From Calditrichia bacterium (GTDB lineage: Bacteria; Calditrichota; Calditrichia; Calditrichales; J004): 35,613 nt of DNA. Under the pieces are notes generated by a model. That model was not told where the DNA came from, did not search any database, and was given only the letters and a program-made list of their open reading frames with translations. Positions 1 to 8,200 of this stretch are shown piece by piece; within the stretch, counting starts at the first letter, position 1, and each line of letters starts with the position of its first letter. A program made the position numbers and the translations under genes. Location: the NCBI GenBank assembly GCA_027006055.1, contig JALTKX010000260.1, positions 1 through 35,613 on the forward strand, written 5' to 3'.

Positions 1-1076
1 GGTACCATGTTTTTATTTACGGTAATACCGGCGGCATGCAGGGCGTTTTCGGCCGCCTTGCCGGTAATGCCCTTATTGCTCAGATCCACAAGAAAAACAT
101 GATTATCGGTTCCGCCGGAGACGATATCATAACCCTTCTCCACCAAAGCGGCGGACAGAGCGGCGGCATTATCAATTATCTGCCGTGCATATTTTTTAAA
201 TTCCGGTTTCAGGGCTTCGCCGAAGGCCACGGCCTTGGCAGCAATGATGTGCATCAGCGGTCCGCCCTGGATGCCGGGCATCACCTGGCTGTCGATCAAC
301 TCCGACCAGTTTTTAACCCGACCGCTTTTAGGAGCGATTTTACCAATGGTGTTTTCCGCATCCTTACCCATCAAGATCATGCCGCCGCGCGGCCCGCGCA
401 GGGTTTTATGGGTGGTGGTGGAGACCACATCACAATAGGGTATGGGGCTGGGATGCACTCCGGCGGCCACCAGTCCCGCGGGATGGGCGATATCGCAAAA
501 AAGAAAAGCGCCGACGGCGTCCGCTATTTCACGAAATTTGTCAAACTCATAATGGCGGGAATAGGCCGAGGCGCCGACGACGATCATCTTCGGTTTATGC
601 TCACGGGCCAGTTGGGCCACCGTATCCATATTGATACGTCCGCTTTCTTTATCCACGCCATAGGAAACAAAGTTAAACAACCGACCGGAAAAGTTAACCG
701 GAGAACCGTGCGTCAGGTGTCCCCCATGGGACAGGTCCATGCCCAGAATGGTATCTCCCGGATTAAGGAAGGTAAAGTAGACCGCCATATTGGCCTGGGA
801 GCCGGAATGGGGCTGCACATTGGCGTACTCGCAGGCAAACAGCTCCCTGGCACGGTCTCGGGCCAGGTTTTCCGCCTTGTCCACAAATTCGCAGCCGCCG
901 TAGTACCGCTTGCCGGGGTAACCCTCGGCATATTTATTGGTCATCACCGAACCGGCCGCTTCCAGAACCGCCGTGGAAACAAAGTTTTCCGAGGCGATCA
1001 GCTCAATGGTATTGTTTTGTCTTGCTTTTTCCGCTTCAATAAAAGAAAACAACTCCGGATCCTGCTGCGCTAACAT
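1..1076 (-). CDS. glyA: Serine hydroxymethyltransferase (C-terminus cut by window edge)
   Basis: This PLP enzyme interconverts serine and glycine while charging tetrahydrofolate with a one-carbon unit, in the cytoplasm. I read about 358 codons in one open frame; the family is about 415-430 residues, so only the C-terminal part is missing. Visible hallmarks are ELIASENF near residue 30, the substrate-loop sequence [17 protein letters not shown], and the PLP-lysine motif [16 protein letters not shown]. Two ATGs occur (1082 and 1076); I chose 1076 because AAAGGAG lies 6 bases before it, whereas the upstream ATG touches the ribosome site. That ribosome site overlaps the rpiB stop codon, so the two genes are probably translationally coupled. 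rpiB-glyA proximity is known from other bacteria such as Bacillus. Identification is secure. Confidence 0.97.
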   Translation of the reverse strand, partial: MLAQQDPELFSFIEAEKARQNNTIELIASENFVSTAVLEAAGSVMTNKYAEGYPGKRYYGGCEFVDKAENLARDRARELFACEYANVQPHSGSQANMAVYFTFLNPGDTILGMDLSHGGHLTHGSPVNFSGRLFNFVSYGVDKESGRINMDTVAQLAREHKPKMIVVGASAYSRHYEFDKFREIADAVGAFLFCDIAHPAGLVAAGVHPSPIPYCDVVSTTTHKTLRGPRGGMILMGKDAENTIGKIAPKSGRVKNWSELIDSQVMPGIQGGPLMHIIAAKAVAFGEALKPEFKKYARQIIDNAAALSAALVEKGYDIVSGGTDNHVFLVDLSNKGITGKAAENALHAAGITVNKNMV

Positions 1077-1087
1077 CTTCATCTCCT

Positions 1088-1528
1088 TTACAATCCGGTT
1101 AAAGTGGTAATCAATTTCAGTCTGTTTTCATGCCGTCCCCCTTCAAAGGAGGTGTTTAGCCAAACATCCACCATTTCCAGGGCCAGTTTTTCTTCCAGCA
1201 CGCGGCCGCCAAGGCACAACACATTGGCGTTGTTATGCAGTCTGCTCATGCGCGCCGTTTCCAGGCTGTGTACCAGGGCGGCGCGGATGCCTTTTACCTT
1301 GTTGGCCGTTATACTCATCCCTATGCCCGTGCCGCAAATCAGGATGCCGTAATCCACCTCGCCGTCGGCCACGGCCTTACTGACCTTAAGGGCATAATCG
1401 GGATAGTTGACCGACTCTTCCTTAAAGGTGCCGTAATCCACAAAGTCCAGCTTTTTCTCTTCCAGATGCTTAATTATGGCGGACTTCAATACATAGCCGG
1501 CATGATCCGATCCGATTCCAATTTTCAT
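1088..1528 (-). CDS. rpiB: Ribose-5-phosphate isomerase B
   Basis: This enzyme interconverts ribulose 5-phosphate and ribose 5-phosphate in the non-oxidative pentose phosphate pathway. The 146-residue length is typical of the RpiB/LacAB family. It opens with [11 protein letters not shown], where Asp8 and His9 are family active-site positions. Cys65 lies in the GTGIGMS anion-binding loop and acts as the catalytic base in characterised homologues. His98 sits in [14 protein letters not shown]. It lies 11 bases downstream of the TPR gene and runs into the glyA ribosome site, placing it late in the long minus-strand gene set. A LacA/LacB-type galactose-6-phosphate isomerase is an alternative family member but less likely given the neighbours. 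Confidence 0.96.
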   Translation of the reverse strand: MKIGIGSDHAGYVLKSAIIKHLEEKKLDFVDYGTFKEESVNYPDYALKVSKAVADGEVDYGILICGTGIGMSITANKVKGIRAALVHSLETARMSRLHNNANVLCLGGRVLEEKLALEMVDVWLNTSFEGGRHENRLKLITTLTGL

Positions 1529-1539
1529 GAAAGTACCCG

Positions 1540-2793
1540 TTATTTAATGAAACTATAGCAATCGCTTGTTATTTTGATTCCCGGGTTCATAAACTTATCT
1601 TCCTTGGTGCGGATATACGGCTTAAGGTTGTTGTACTTATTACGGGCCTTTACTTTAACGGAAAGGTCTTTCATCGCTTTTTTATACTGCGCCTGGGCGC
1701 GTTCATAAACAAGCTTGTCTTCCAGCTCCGTTTTATTGCTGCCCCGTTTTTTCTGGCAAAAAAGAACGGCGGTTTCGTACAACTCTCCCTTTGCGATGTA
1801 AGCGGCGCCGTAACCGGGCTTTTTGGCCAGGACCTTATTAATCCAGTTGTTTGCCGTTTTCAAACTGCCGGCGGAAGAGTAGTTATAGGCTATTTCCAGC
1901 ATAATATCCAGATTGTCCGGCTCCAGTTTAAGCCAGGCTTTTAAATCCGCAATGGCCTTGGAATATTGTTTTAGGTTAGAGTACGCCAGGGCACGATATT
2001 TATAGTCGTCCGCCTTGGGGTCTTTATTTATGACGGCCGTTAGCGGTTCAATGGCTTCCTCAAAAGAACCTTCCACAACCGCTTCCTTTCCGTAACTACG
2101 CGCGGCCTTGATATTGTTATGATCCTTTTTAAAAGCTTCGCGCCATACTTCTATGGCCGAGCCCAGCAGAGCCTGGGTATAGGAACCCAGCTTTTCGGCA
2201 GCCTTAACATCATCGGGATAGAGTTCGGTTACTTTTTGCTGAACTTCTATGGCTTTTTCATCTCCGACACGGAAATAAAGCAGGGCCAGCTCCTGCATAT
2301 AGTTTTTATTTTTGGGGTTTTGCTTAACCAGGCTCTCATAATGAGGAATGGCGCATTTGTAACGTCCCAGCTTATTTTCCAGATAACCGGCATAATAGTG
2401 CAGTTTCTGCTGATCCGGGAAAACTTTTAAACCGATGTAGCAGGCCAGCAGGCTGCTATCGGCCTTTTGTTTTTTAAAATAGGCTTCGGCAATTTTACCA
2501 ATCGCACGGTTGGCGTATTTACCGCTGTCGTTGTAAAACACTTTCCACAGGTAAGGAAGCGCCGCGTCATAATTTTTATTTTTTTGATGCTCGCTGCCGA
2601 AACTGTACCACCTTTTCACGTCCGTGGGCGTCTCGGCGGTTCCCTTGTAAGCTTCAAAAGGTACGGTTAAAGTATCCGGGATACACTTAACCTCTTCCTG
2701 CGTATCCATTTCCTCTTCATCATCCAAAAGCAACTCATCCTGAGCCAATGCCATCAGGGGAAAAAGCAGCAGTAATAACCAAAGGTATCTCAT
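1540..2793 (-). CDS. Exported TPR-repeat protein
   Basis: The first ~17 residues form a Sec signal peptide (Leu-rich core, likely cleavage after ALA), followed by an acidic stretch (DDEEEMDTQEE). From about residue 60 to 320 the sequence is a series of 34-residue TPR units with recognisable G-x-Y/A-x-A and P-x-x-x patterns, for example the unit around LAYSNLKQYSKAIADLKAWL. TPR arrays are protein-binding scaffolds, so a periplasmic partner-binding role is inferred; no enzymatic domain is visible. The start is fixed by a perfect AAGGAGGTG ribosome site whose first bases include the stop codon of the beta-barrel gene. It forms a tight trio with the barrel protein and the lipoprotein upstream. 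Precise function is unknown. Confidence 0.85.
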   Translation of the reverse strand: MRYLWLLLLLFPLMALAQDELLLDDEEEMDTQEEVKCIPDTLTVPFEAYKGTAETPTDVKRWYSFGSEHQKNKNYDAALPYLWKVFYNDSGKYANRAIGKIAEAYFKKQKADSSLLACYIGLKVFPDQQKLHYYAGYLENKLGRYKCAIPHYESLVKQNPKNKNYMQELALLYFRVGDEKAIEVQQKVTELYPDDVKAAEKLGSYTQALLGSAIEVWREAFKKDHNNIKAARSYGKEAVVEGSFEEAIEPLTAVINKDPKADDYKYRALAYSNLKQYSKAIADLKAWLKLEPDNLDIMLEIAYNYSSAGSLKTANNWINKVLAKKPGYGAAYIAKGELYETAVLFCQKKRGSNKTELEDKLVYERAQAQYKKAMKDLSVKVKARNKYNNLKPYIRTKEDKFMNPGIKITSDCYSFIK

Positions 2794-2802
2794 AGCACCT
2801 CC

Positions 2803-4005
2803 TTAATTTTCAATATTTACAAACCATAATTCATTTGCGCTGATGCTCAGGCCCAGGCGAAGAACCCATTCCTGTAGATTGTTTTGAGTCAAATCGCCCC
2901 GTTTGGATACATTCAGGTATAGATCCAACTTTGAACGAAAGCGTGTTAAGGGAAAGCTTGCCCCCAGTGAAGCGCCGATTTCCTTAACGGCGGTCTTGTT
3001 CAGTTCAAACGGAAGCTGACTGTAAAACATTCCAACGCGCCAGTCTATAAGACGGGAGTAATTTACAAAGCGCCTCGGGCTTCCCGAGCGCTCCAAACCG
3101 ATACCAAGGCGGTAAAACGGCACATAGCCCGGGGTTGTACTCCCATCCGTCTTATATCCGTTTTGCCAATCCTGGTATATAAAATCGGCGCCCAAAGAAT
3201 AACGATCTATTCCATTATATTCAAATCCAAAATTGTATTCGGCCGGCAACTGAACGGAAAGCTCCGAGCTGCTGTTCAATCCCGTCGAGGGCGTATCTCC
3301 TGAGCGGGTAACGGTGGCCTGTACGGCGGGACGAAGCAAAAGGCCCAGCTCGAAACCGTCAAACGGTTCCGCGTGCAGGCTAAGGGCCACGCCATGCCCG
3401 TTCAACTGATTGCGGTAGGTAAAATTCAGACGGCTGGCAAAATTGTCATCAATGTCCAAAAGTACCTGCTCGCTTACCAGGCCAAAGGTATATTCATAAC
3501 CCAGGCTTACGGAAAGACGCTCCATCATCTTCCAGGCCATCATGATATTGGCCCGGGACAAACCGCCGTGCATGTAAATATTTTGGGTGGCTTCATTGGT
3601 ATCCACCAGGGCGATGGTTTTCAGCCTTTGCTCAATGCCGGTATAGGGCTGGATATTCAGTCCGAGTATCCATTTACGCGGCTTAATGGGAATCCCGAGA
3701 GCGGCGCCCTTAAAGTTGGCGTTATCCAGTTGGCTTGTGCGTGTTTGGTTTTGGGCATATAAAACGCCATACTCGCCATTCACCGTAAGCGTCGTGTAGG
3801 GCAGGCCGGTCCAGGCGGCAAAGTTGCGGTAGTTCAGCTGTAGGGAATCCCTGGCCGCAATGCCGAATGAACGTCCGAGACCCTTGGCGGAATAGGGTGT
3901 AAGGATATTTCCAAAACTGTTTTCCGCCAAACCGAAATAGGACTCTCCGGCAAACAGCGGCGAAACCATCAACAGGGCCAGGGTAATGAAATGTCTTTTT
4001 TTCAA
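2803..4005 (-). CDS. Outer-membrane beta-barrel protein (PorV/FadL-like)
   Basis: An N-terminal signal peptide (KKRHFITLALLMVSPLFAG) precedes about 380 residues of alternating hydrophobic/polar strands with aromatic girdles, as in PorV/PorQ and FadL-like barrels of the FCB group. The segment GLGRSFGIAARDSLQLNYRN resembles the common motif in which such proteins describe a Gly-rich N-terminus followed by D-S-x-x-x-N. The start codon is TTG at 4005; no ATG gives a complete signal peptide, so the TTG is supported by content rather than by a strong ribosome site. It lies 18 bases after the lipoprotein gene and ends in the ribosome site of the TPR gene. Its cargo or transport role is not evident; family assignment is by pattern only. 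Confidence 0.72.
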   Translation of the reverse strand: MKKRHFITLALLMVSPLFAGESYFGLAENSFGNILTPYSAKGLGRSFGIAARDSLQLNYRNFAAWTGLPYTTLTVNGEYGVLYAQNQTRTSQLDNANFKGAALGIPIKPRKWILGLNIQPYTGIEQRLKTIALVDTNEATQNIYMHGGLSRANIMMAWKMMERLSVSLGYEYTFGLVSEQVLLDIDDNFASRLNFTYRNQLNGHGVALSLHAEPFDGFELGLLLRPAVQATVTRSGDTPSTGLNSSSELSVQLPAEYNFGFEYNGIDRYSLGADFIYQDWQNGYKTDGSTTPGYVPFYRLGIGLERSGSPRRFVNYSRLIDWRVGMFYSQLPFELNKTAVKEIGASLGASFPLTRFRSKLDLYLNVSKRGDLTQNNLQEWVLRLGLSISANELWFVNIEN

Positions 4006-4023
4006 GGTAGTTATCCCAACTTT

Positions 4024-5151
4024 TTATTTTTCAAGATACTTGACGATTAACATCGGTTTTTGCGCGCTTTGTTGCCCGAAAAACCTTATCACGGAAAACA
4101 CATCCGATTCCACGGCATATTCAACGGAAAACCATTTGTGTTCAAGATTTTCATTTACTATCGATTGCACGATCTGGCTGGCAAAGCCGGACTGGTTGCT
4201 TATTTTTGTTGCCGTACCCTTTTCCGTTATCACATATGTTGAAGAGGGGTTTTCATTTTCCGCCGCCTCGTCATCAAACATGCGCAGGGTAAATGCACCC
4301 GGTTTATTCGGATTGGTATAGGGAAACGCATCGTCATAGGGAATAACCAGGTCCGCGTTATAATAAATCGCCCGTGTCGATAGCTGTGTAAAATCAAAGC
4401 GTACCAGATAGTGCCGGGGGATACCGCTGGCCACATAACGTCCTTGCGGAGAAAAAACCGTTCCGTTTATTTCGTCATAGCTAAAAATGGAAGCGTCATT
4501 GGTTGCCGTTACCGTATCGCTCGTGTCCTTATAGCTGTATATCAACCTGGGCGGCTGGGTGGACTGCAGGGAATTAAACTGAAGTACCATATTTTGAACC
4601 GAAGGGTTTAAGGTAAAATACAAACCCGTATTCAGGGAGTCGGCGCTTTGCCATTTTTTCAGCAAATCCATATCCAGCGCTATGTTGCTCTCGGCGGAAT
4701 CGGCCACCATCATGCTAACCGTTTTTAGGTAGGTACCCGGCGGTGCATCGTGCCAGGCGGCTTTTTCATTTATAATCGTTGTGGCGTCCCACACCTCGTT
4801 AACCTCGTAAATATCCACCAGTACCTCCTGGGGATCGCTGCCAAAGTGGCCCTCGGTAATAAAGTTCATTTTTATCTCTTTGAGGGTAAGCGTATCGTCG
4901 GGCAGGGTTAAATAGCGTACAACAAAGCCCGATGTAAATCCGGCCATATTGGCCAGGGTCAGGCTGCCGGCGTTATTGGTATTTACCGTATCCGCCACAA
5001 CCACGGAATCCAGTACGGCGTAGAGGGTATCTGTTTTAAATTGTCCGTAGCGGTTTGCATTATAGTCGGGATTGGCCACAAAATCCGGATCATTACTGCT
5101 ACAGGCAACTATTGTCAGCAACAGGGCCGCGGATAATATTTTTTTCATCAT
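4024..5151 (-). CDS. Surface/periplasmic lipoprotein, DUF4270- or DNRLRE-like
   Basis: The start is taken at 5151 (or the adjacent ATG at 5148) because the stop of gmhB and AAAGGA lie just before it; the longer frame would run deep into gmhB. The product of 375 residues begins with a lipoprotein signal ending LLLTIVAC, with Cys as the lipidated residue. The mature part has two similar beta-rich halves, each ending in a short segment like PRLIYSYK or KPMLIVKYLE, as in DNRLRE-type domains. Its opening, with 'LDSVVVADTVNTNNAGSL', is reminiscent of Bacteroidota DUF4270 lipoproteins, which I recall being encoded next to glycogen synthase; here glgA is two genes upstream. Function is unknown and the family link is tentative. 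Confidence 0.7.
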   Translation of the reverse strand: MMKKILSAALLLTIVACSSNDPDFVANPDYNANRYGQFKTDTLYAVLDSVVVADTVNTNNAGSLTLANMAGFTSGFVVRYLTLPDDTLTLKEIKMNFITEGHFGSDPQEVLVDIYEVNEVWDATTIINEKAAWHDAPPGTYLKTVSMMVADSAESNIALDMDLLKKWQSADSLNTGLYFTLNPSVQNMVLQFNSLQSTQPPRLIYSYKDTSDTVTATNDASIFSYDEINGTVFSPQGRYVASGIPRHYLVRFDFTQLSTRAIYYNADLVIPYDDAFPYTNPNKPGAFTLRMFDDEAAENENPSSTYVITEKGTATKISNQSGFASQIVQSIVNENLEHKWFSVEYAVESDVFSVIRFFGQQSAQKPMLIVKYLEK

Positions 5152-5156
5152 TTCCT

Positions 5157-5732
5157 TTAACTCGAATGTGGTTTGCATATTTTTTTTGCCGCTTCCAGTA
5201 AGTTTTCGGCCACCATGTCCGGCGGCCGCGTCCATTGTTCTTTTTGATGTGTATATTCACCGCGGCCATAGCCGCTTAAAACCATAACCGTTTTTAAGCC
5301 CATCTTACGGCCAAACTCCATATCCTTATACCGGTCTCCAATCATCAGGGATCGGCTCAGGTCGATATCCAACTCATCGCGCGCCTTTTCCAGCATGCCG
5401 GTTTTCGGTTTTCTGCAGTTACAGTCCCGGTCATATTTTTTTACCGGCGCTCCCGGAAGATGCGGACAATAATAAATTTTATCTATTTCCGCTCCGGCTA
5501 TCCGGGCCTCATCCATCAATGTTTTATGCACGGCGCGTAAAAGCTCTTCGGAAAAATAGCCCCGCGCCAACCCGGCCTGGTTGGTTATAACAATAATTTT
5601 ATAACCACATTCCTTTAATAACTTGATGGCTTCAAAGGTAAATGGAAATATCTTAAAGCGGGAAATGTGGTTAATGTACCCCATTTCCTCGTTAATGGTT
5701 CCGTCGCGGTCCAGAAAGATGGCTTTTTGCAT
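5157..5732 (-). CDS. gmhB: D-glycero-D-manno-heptose 1,7-bisphosphate 7-phosphatase
   Basis: This HAD-superfamily phosphatase removes the 7-phosphate of heptose bisphosphate in the pathway to ADP- or GDP-heptose for lipopolysaccharide or glycan synthesis. The 191-residue length is typical. HAD motif I is FLDRDGT (Asp8 nucleophile, Asp10 acid/base), motif II is ITNQAG, and motif IV is IGDRYKDME (Asp133, Asp137). The zinc-binding loop characteristic of GmhB is present as Cys89, His91, Cys104 and Cys106. The ATG at 5732 has no Shine-Dalgarno; it lies four bases after the U-tract of a hairpin that follows glgA. A histidinol-phosphatase (HisB N-terminal) relative is the main alternative, but no his genes are nearby. 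Confidence 0.92.
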   Translation of the reverse strand: MQKAIFLDRDGTINEEMGYINHISRFKIFPFTFEAIKLLKECGYKIIVITNQAGLARGYFSEELLRAVHKTLMDEARIAGAEIDKIYYCPHLPGAPVKKYDRDCNCRKPKTGMLEKARDELDIDLSRSLMIGDRYKDMEFGRKMGLKTVMVLSGYGRGEYTHQKEQWTRPPDMVAENLLEAAKKICKPHSS

Positions 5733-5736
5733 AATT

Positions 5737-5761
5737 AAAAAAGGCCATCATTTCGATGGCC
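5737..5761 (-). terminator. Intrinsic terminator or attenuator between glgA and gmhB
   Basis: On the minus strand a 7-bp GC-rich stem (GGCCATC/GATGGCC, loop GAAAT) is followed by six T residues. It starts five bases after the glgA stop codon. Its T-run ends only four bases before the gmhB ATG, so it must either end the upstream transcript or act as an attenuator in the gmhB leader. Confidence 0.8.
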
Positions 5762-5766
5762 GAAAG

Positions 5767-7236
5767 TTACTCTCCCGTTACCCGTTTATATATATCCAGA
5801 TAACGCTGTGCCGAAATATCCCATGAAAAATCCTCCGCCATTATCTGTTTTTGAACGGCGCGCAGCTTTTCCTTATCATTGTATAAGTCAATGGCCCGGC
5901 GCGTTGCCTCCACCAACGAAGCCGCGTCCAGCTTTTCCATAACAAAGCCGGTGCCGTCTTCTATGGTTGGGTCATAGTCTTCCACCGTATCCAGCAGGCC
6001 GCCGATGGGTGACACCACGGGCAGGGTGCCGTAACGCAGGCTGAAAATCTGATTAAGGCCGCAGGGTTCATAGGTGCTGGGCATAAGGTAAATATCCGCC
6101 CCCGCTTCAATCAGGTGAGCGATTTTATCATCGTAGGTTACGTTGATACTCAACTGACCGGCATAGGTTTTCTGAGCCTCCATCAGCGTGTTGGCAATTT
6201 CCGGGTCGCCTTCACCCATAATACATAGCTGAACATCCATCTTCATAATTTCGGGCAGGGCCTCTATCAAGATATGCAGCCCCTTTTGTTTTGTCAGCTT
6301 GGAAATCATGCCCAACAGGGGGCGGCCTTCCCTGTATTCCAGCCCCAGGCGCAGGAGCAAGGCTTTCTTGTTTTCCTCCTTGCCCTCGATTTCCTCAAAA
6401 GAGTACTTGGTCGGCAAGGCCTTGTCTTTTTCCGGCGTCCATACGGTATAATCCACACCGTTCAGGATTCCTTCGAAGAACTCACCTTTTTCCTCCAGCA
6501 GCTTACCAAAACCATAACCGATTTCATCGCGTTCGATGATCTCATCCGCGTAGTTTTCCGAAACCGTGGTTATAAAATCGGAAAAATAGATGGCGGCCTT
6601 TGTCAGGTTCAACTGGCCATCCTTACCGAACATGCCATCTTCCTTAACTTCGTTTTCATCAAAGTCGATTTGTTTGGCCACCGATTTATCAAAGGCGCCC
6701 TGGTTTGTCAGGTTGTGCAGGGTATAAACGGTTTTAATGCCTTTAAAAAACTCTTCTCCCTGATACAGGGTTTTCAGGTAAACCGGAACATAGGCGGTTT
6801 GCCAGTCATTGCAATGGATCAGGTCCGGCTGCCAGGAAAGGGTTTTTAGCGTTTCCATGGCCGCCTTAGCAAAAAAGGCATAACGGATCGCATTGTCTTC
6901 GTAAGGTTCGTTGGTATGCGGATCATGATAGATGCCCGGCTTGTTAAAGAAATCCGCCACTTCGATGAAATATATCTGTACTTTACTTTCGGGTAGAAAT
7001 GCCGACTTAACGTTGGCCAGCTCCGTGCGCCCATTGATGGTTACGGGAATATTTCTCAAACGGATGACCTCACGCAAAACATATTTCCGTTCGTTGATAA
7101 ATTTATACTTGGGCATCATAATACGGATTTCCTGATTGAGATCCTTTAATGATTTCGGCAGGGCGCCCGTAACATCACCCAGTCCGCCGGCACGGGCAAA
7201 CGGTGTCACTTCTGAAGCCAGGTATAAAATCTTCAT
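5767..7236 (-). CDS. glgA: Glycogen (starch) synthase, GT5 family
   Basis: This glycosyltransferase extends alpha-1,4-glucan from a nucleotide-glucose donor. At 489 residues it matches bacterial GlgA. It has the N-terminal GT5 domain (ILYLASEVTPF, the glycine loop RAGGLGDV, HCNDWQTAYVP around residue 140) and the C-terminal GT domain (SKLTKQKGL, MPSTYEPCGLNQ, LRYGTLPVV). The ADP-glucose loop, K-x-G-G-L in E. coli, has Arg in place of Lys here; this conservative change also occurs in other GlgA lines, so activity is expected. The start ATG lies 10 bases after the galT-like gene, suggesting cotranscription. A hairpin terminator follows immediately. The donor (ADP- or UDP-glucose) cannot be decided from sequence alone. 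Confidence 0.96.
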   Translation of the reverse strand: MKILYLASEVTPFARAGGLGDVTGALPKSLKDLNQEIRIMMPKYKFINERKYVLREVIRLRNIPVTINGRTELANVKSAFLPESKVQIYFIEVADFFNKPGIYHDPHTNEPYEDNAIRYAFFAKAAMETLKTLSWQPDLIHCNDWQTAYVPVYLKTLYQGEEFFKGIKTVYTLHNLTNQGAFDKSVAKQIDFDENEVKEDGMFGKDGQLNLTKAAIYFSDFITTVSENYADEIIERDEIGYGFGKLLEEKGEFFEGILNGVDYTVWTPEKDKALPTKYSFEEIEGKEENKKALLLRLGLEYREGRPLLGMISKLTKQKGLHILIEALPEIMKMDVQLCIMGEGDPEIANTLMEAQKTYAGQLSINVTYDDKIAHLIEAGADIYLMPSTYEPCGLNQIFSLRYGTLPVVSPIGGLLDTVEDYDPTIEDGTGFVMEKLDAASLVEATRRAIDLYNDKEKLRAVQKQIMAEDFSWDISAQRYLDIYKRVTGE

Positions 7237-7246
7237 ATTCTTCTAT

Positions 7247-8155
7247 TTACCTCATTAAATGTTTTTTTAAGACCGCAAAACTTTCTTGCGGAGCCATGGG
7301 CATGATATGCAGACCCGTGGCCAGTTCAAGTCCGGCAAATTGTGCTAACCGGGGTATAATGGCAATATGCCAGTGAAAGTTCCAGTTTTTATGATACAGG
7401 CCGTTTTGCAACAAAATATTGTAATGAACATCGGGCTTTGCCTTTGTTAAGGCGCCGATGGCTTTCCGCAGAACCCCGGCCAGGTGTTCGAGGCTCTGCT
7501 CGTCCGTTTTCTCAAAATGAGAAACATGAACGGCGGGGATAATCAGCATCTCAAACGGCAAACGACCCGCCGGGTTCACTATCAGTTTATAATGCTTATC
7601 TTCGAGCAAGGCCTTTTCAGCATGGCTCTTTTCACAGAGCGGGCAACCGCTTTCCCGATCCGCCGCATAACGCACCCGGCGATAGGCCTTCGCCAGAGTT
7701 TCCGGCAAAAAGTTCAGGCGGACTATTTGTGAATGCGCATGGCTTACCGTTGCTCCGGCAAGGCGCCCTTCATTTTTGAACCAGGTAATATAACGGCACC
7801 CTCCGCTTTCACGGGAAATCGTTTCCATCCTTTGGCGAACAAAACGGAGCAAGGCTAAAAAATGATCTTCGGCATAGCTTTGCGGCCGTTGTTCATGATC
7901 CGGGGTTTCTACAACCACTTCCTGATAGCCCAGGGGGTTTTTTTCCGTTGACGGAAAAACAGGATACTTGTTTTCAAAGGATCGAATTTGCCATTTATCC
8001 GTTTCCGGAAATCGGGCGCGGGTCGCCGGTGTCAGCGCTTCGTGCCCGGGACAAAAGGGACATTTCGCGGATTCTCGCACTCTGGGCCGCTTATCGCGTT
8101 CCGGTGACAGAACAAGCTGATATCCGGGAAACTTCTCCTTTAGTAGCTCTACCAT
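7247..8155 (-). CDS. galT: GalT-like nucleotidyltransferase (HIT superfamily)
   Basis: The 302-residue product has the two-half HIT fold of galactose-1-phosphate uridylyltransferases. A metal-type pair CPFCPG (Cys32, Cys35) is followed by FENKYPVF, and the active-site region is ATVSHAHSQIV (His139, His141, Gln143), where classical GalT has HPHxQ. A second pair, Cys170-x2-Cys173, starts the C-terminal half, which ends with NWNFHWHIAIIPR. The enzyme should transfer UMP or AMP between a sugar phosphate and a nucleotide sugar. Its place directly before glgA makes an ADP-glucose phosphorylase-like role plausible, as in plant GalT-like homologues, but galactose metabolism is the default family role. 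No galK or galE is in the window. Confidence 0.85.
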   Translation of the reverse strand: MVELLKEKFPGYQLVLSPERDKRPRVRESAKCPFCPGHEALTPATRARFPETDKWQIRSFENKYPVFPSTEKNPLGYQEVVVETPDHEQRPQSYAEDHFLALLRFVRQRMETISRESGGCRYITWFKNEGRLAGATVSHAHSQIVRLNFLPETLAKAYRRVRYAADRESGCPLCEKSHAEKALLEDKHYKLIVNPAGRLPFEMLIIPAVHVSHFEKTDEQSLEHLAGVLRKAIGALTKAKPDVHYNILLQNGLYHKNWNFHWHIAIIPRLAQFAGLELATGLHIMPMAPQESFAVLKKHLMR

Positions 8156-8200
8156 GCAAACTCTGCGGTTAAGCGGGTAAAGTTACCTAATTTACAATTT

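Noticed and set aside
36-1073. 345-codon open frame on the plus strand
   Set aside because: It is the antisense shadow of glyA, which reads as a clear serine hydroxymethyltransferase on the minus strand; the plus-strand product has no recognisable features.
1083-1100. Possible riboswitch before glyA
   Set aside because: Only 11 bases separate rpiB and glyA, and they hold just the ribosome site, so no leader RNA fits.
5152-5235. N-terminal extension of the lipoprotein frame up to 5235
   Set aside because: It would overlap gmhB by 79 bases and push the lipoprotein signal peptide inside the protein; the ATG next to the AAAGGA site is preferred.
6274-6849. 191-codon plus-strand open frame
   Set aside because: Antisense to glgA; no ribosome site or family resemblance.
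7806-7826. TTTCACGGGAAA sequence resembling parS
   Set aside because: Only about 11 of 16 positions match and the CACGTG core is broken; it lies in the GalT-like coding sequence.
8156-8200. Possible promoter or operator with GGTAA-CT-TTACC symmetry before the GalT-like gene
   Set aside because: The symmetry is short and the -10 match is poor; too weak to report as a feature.
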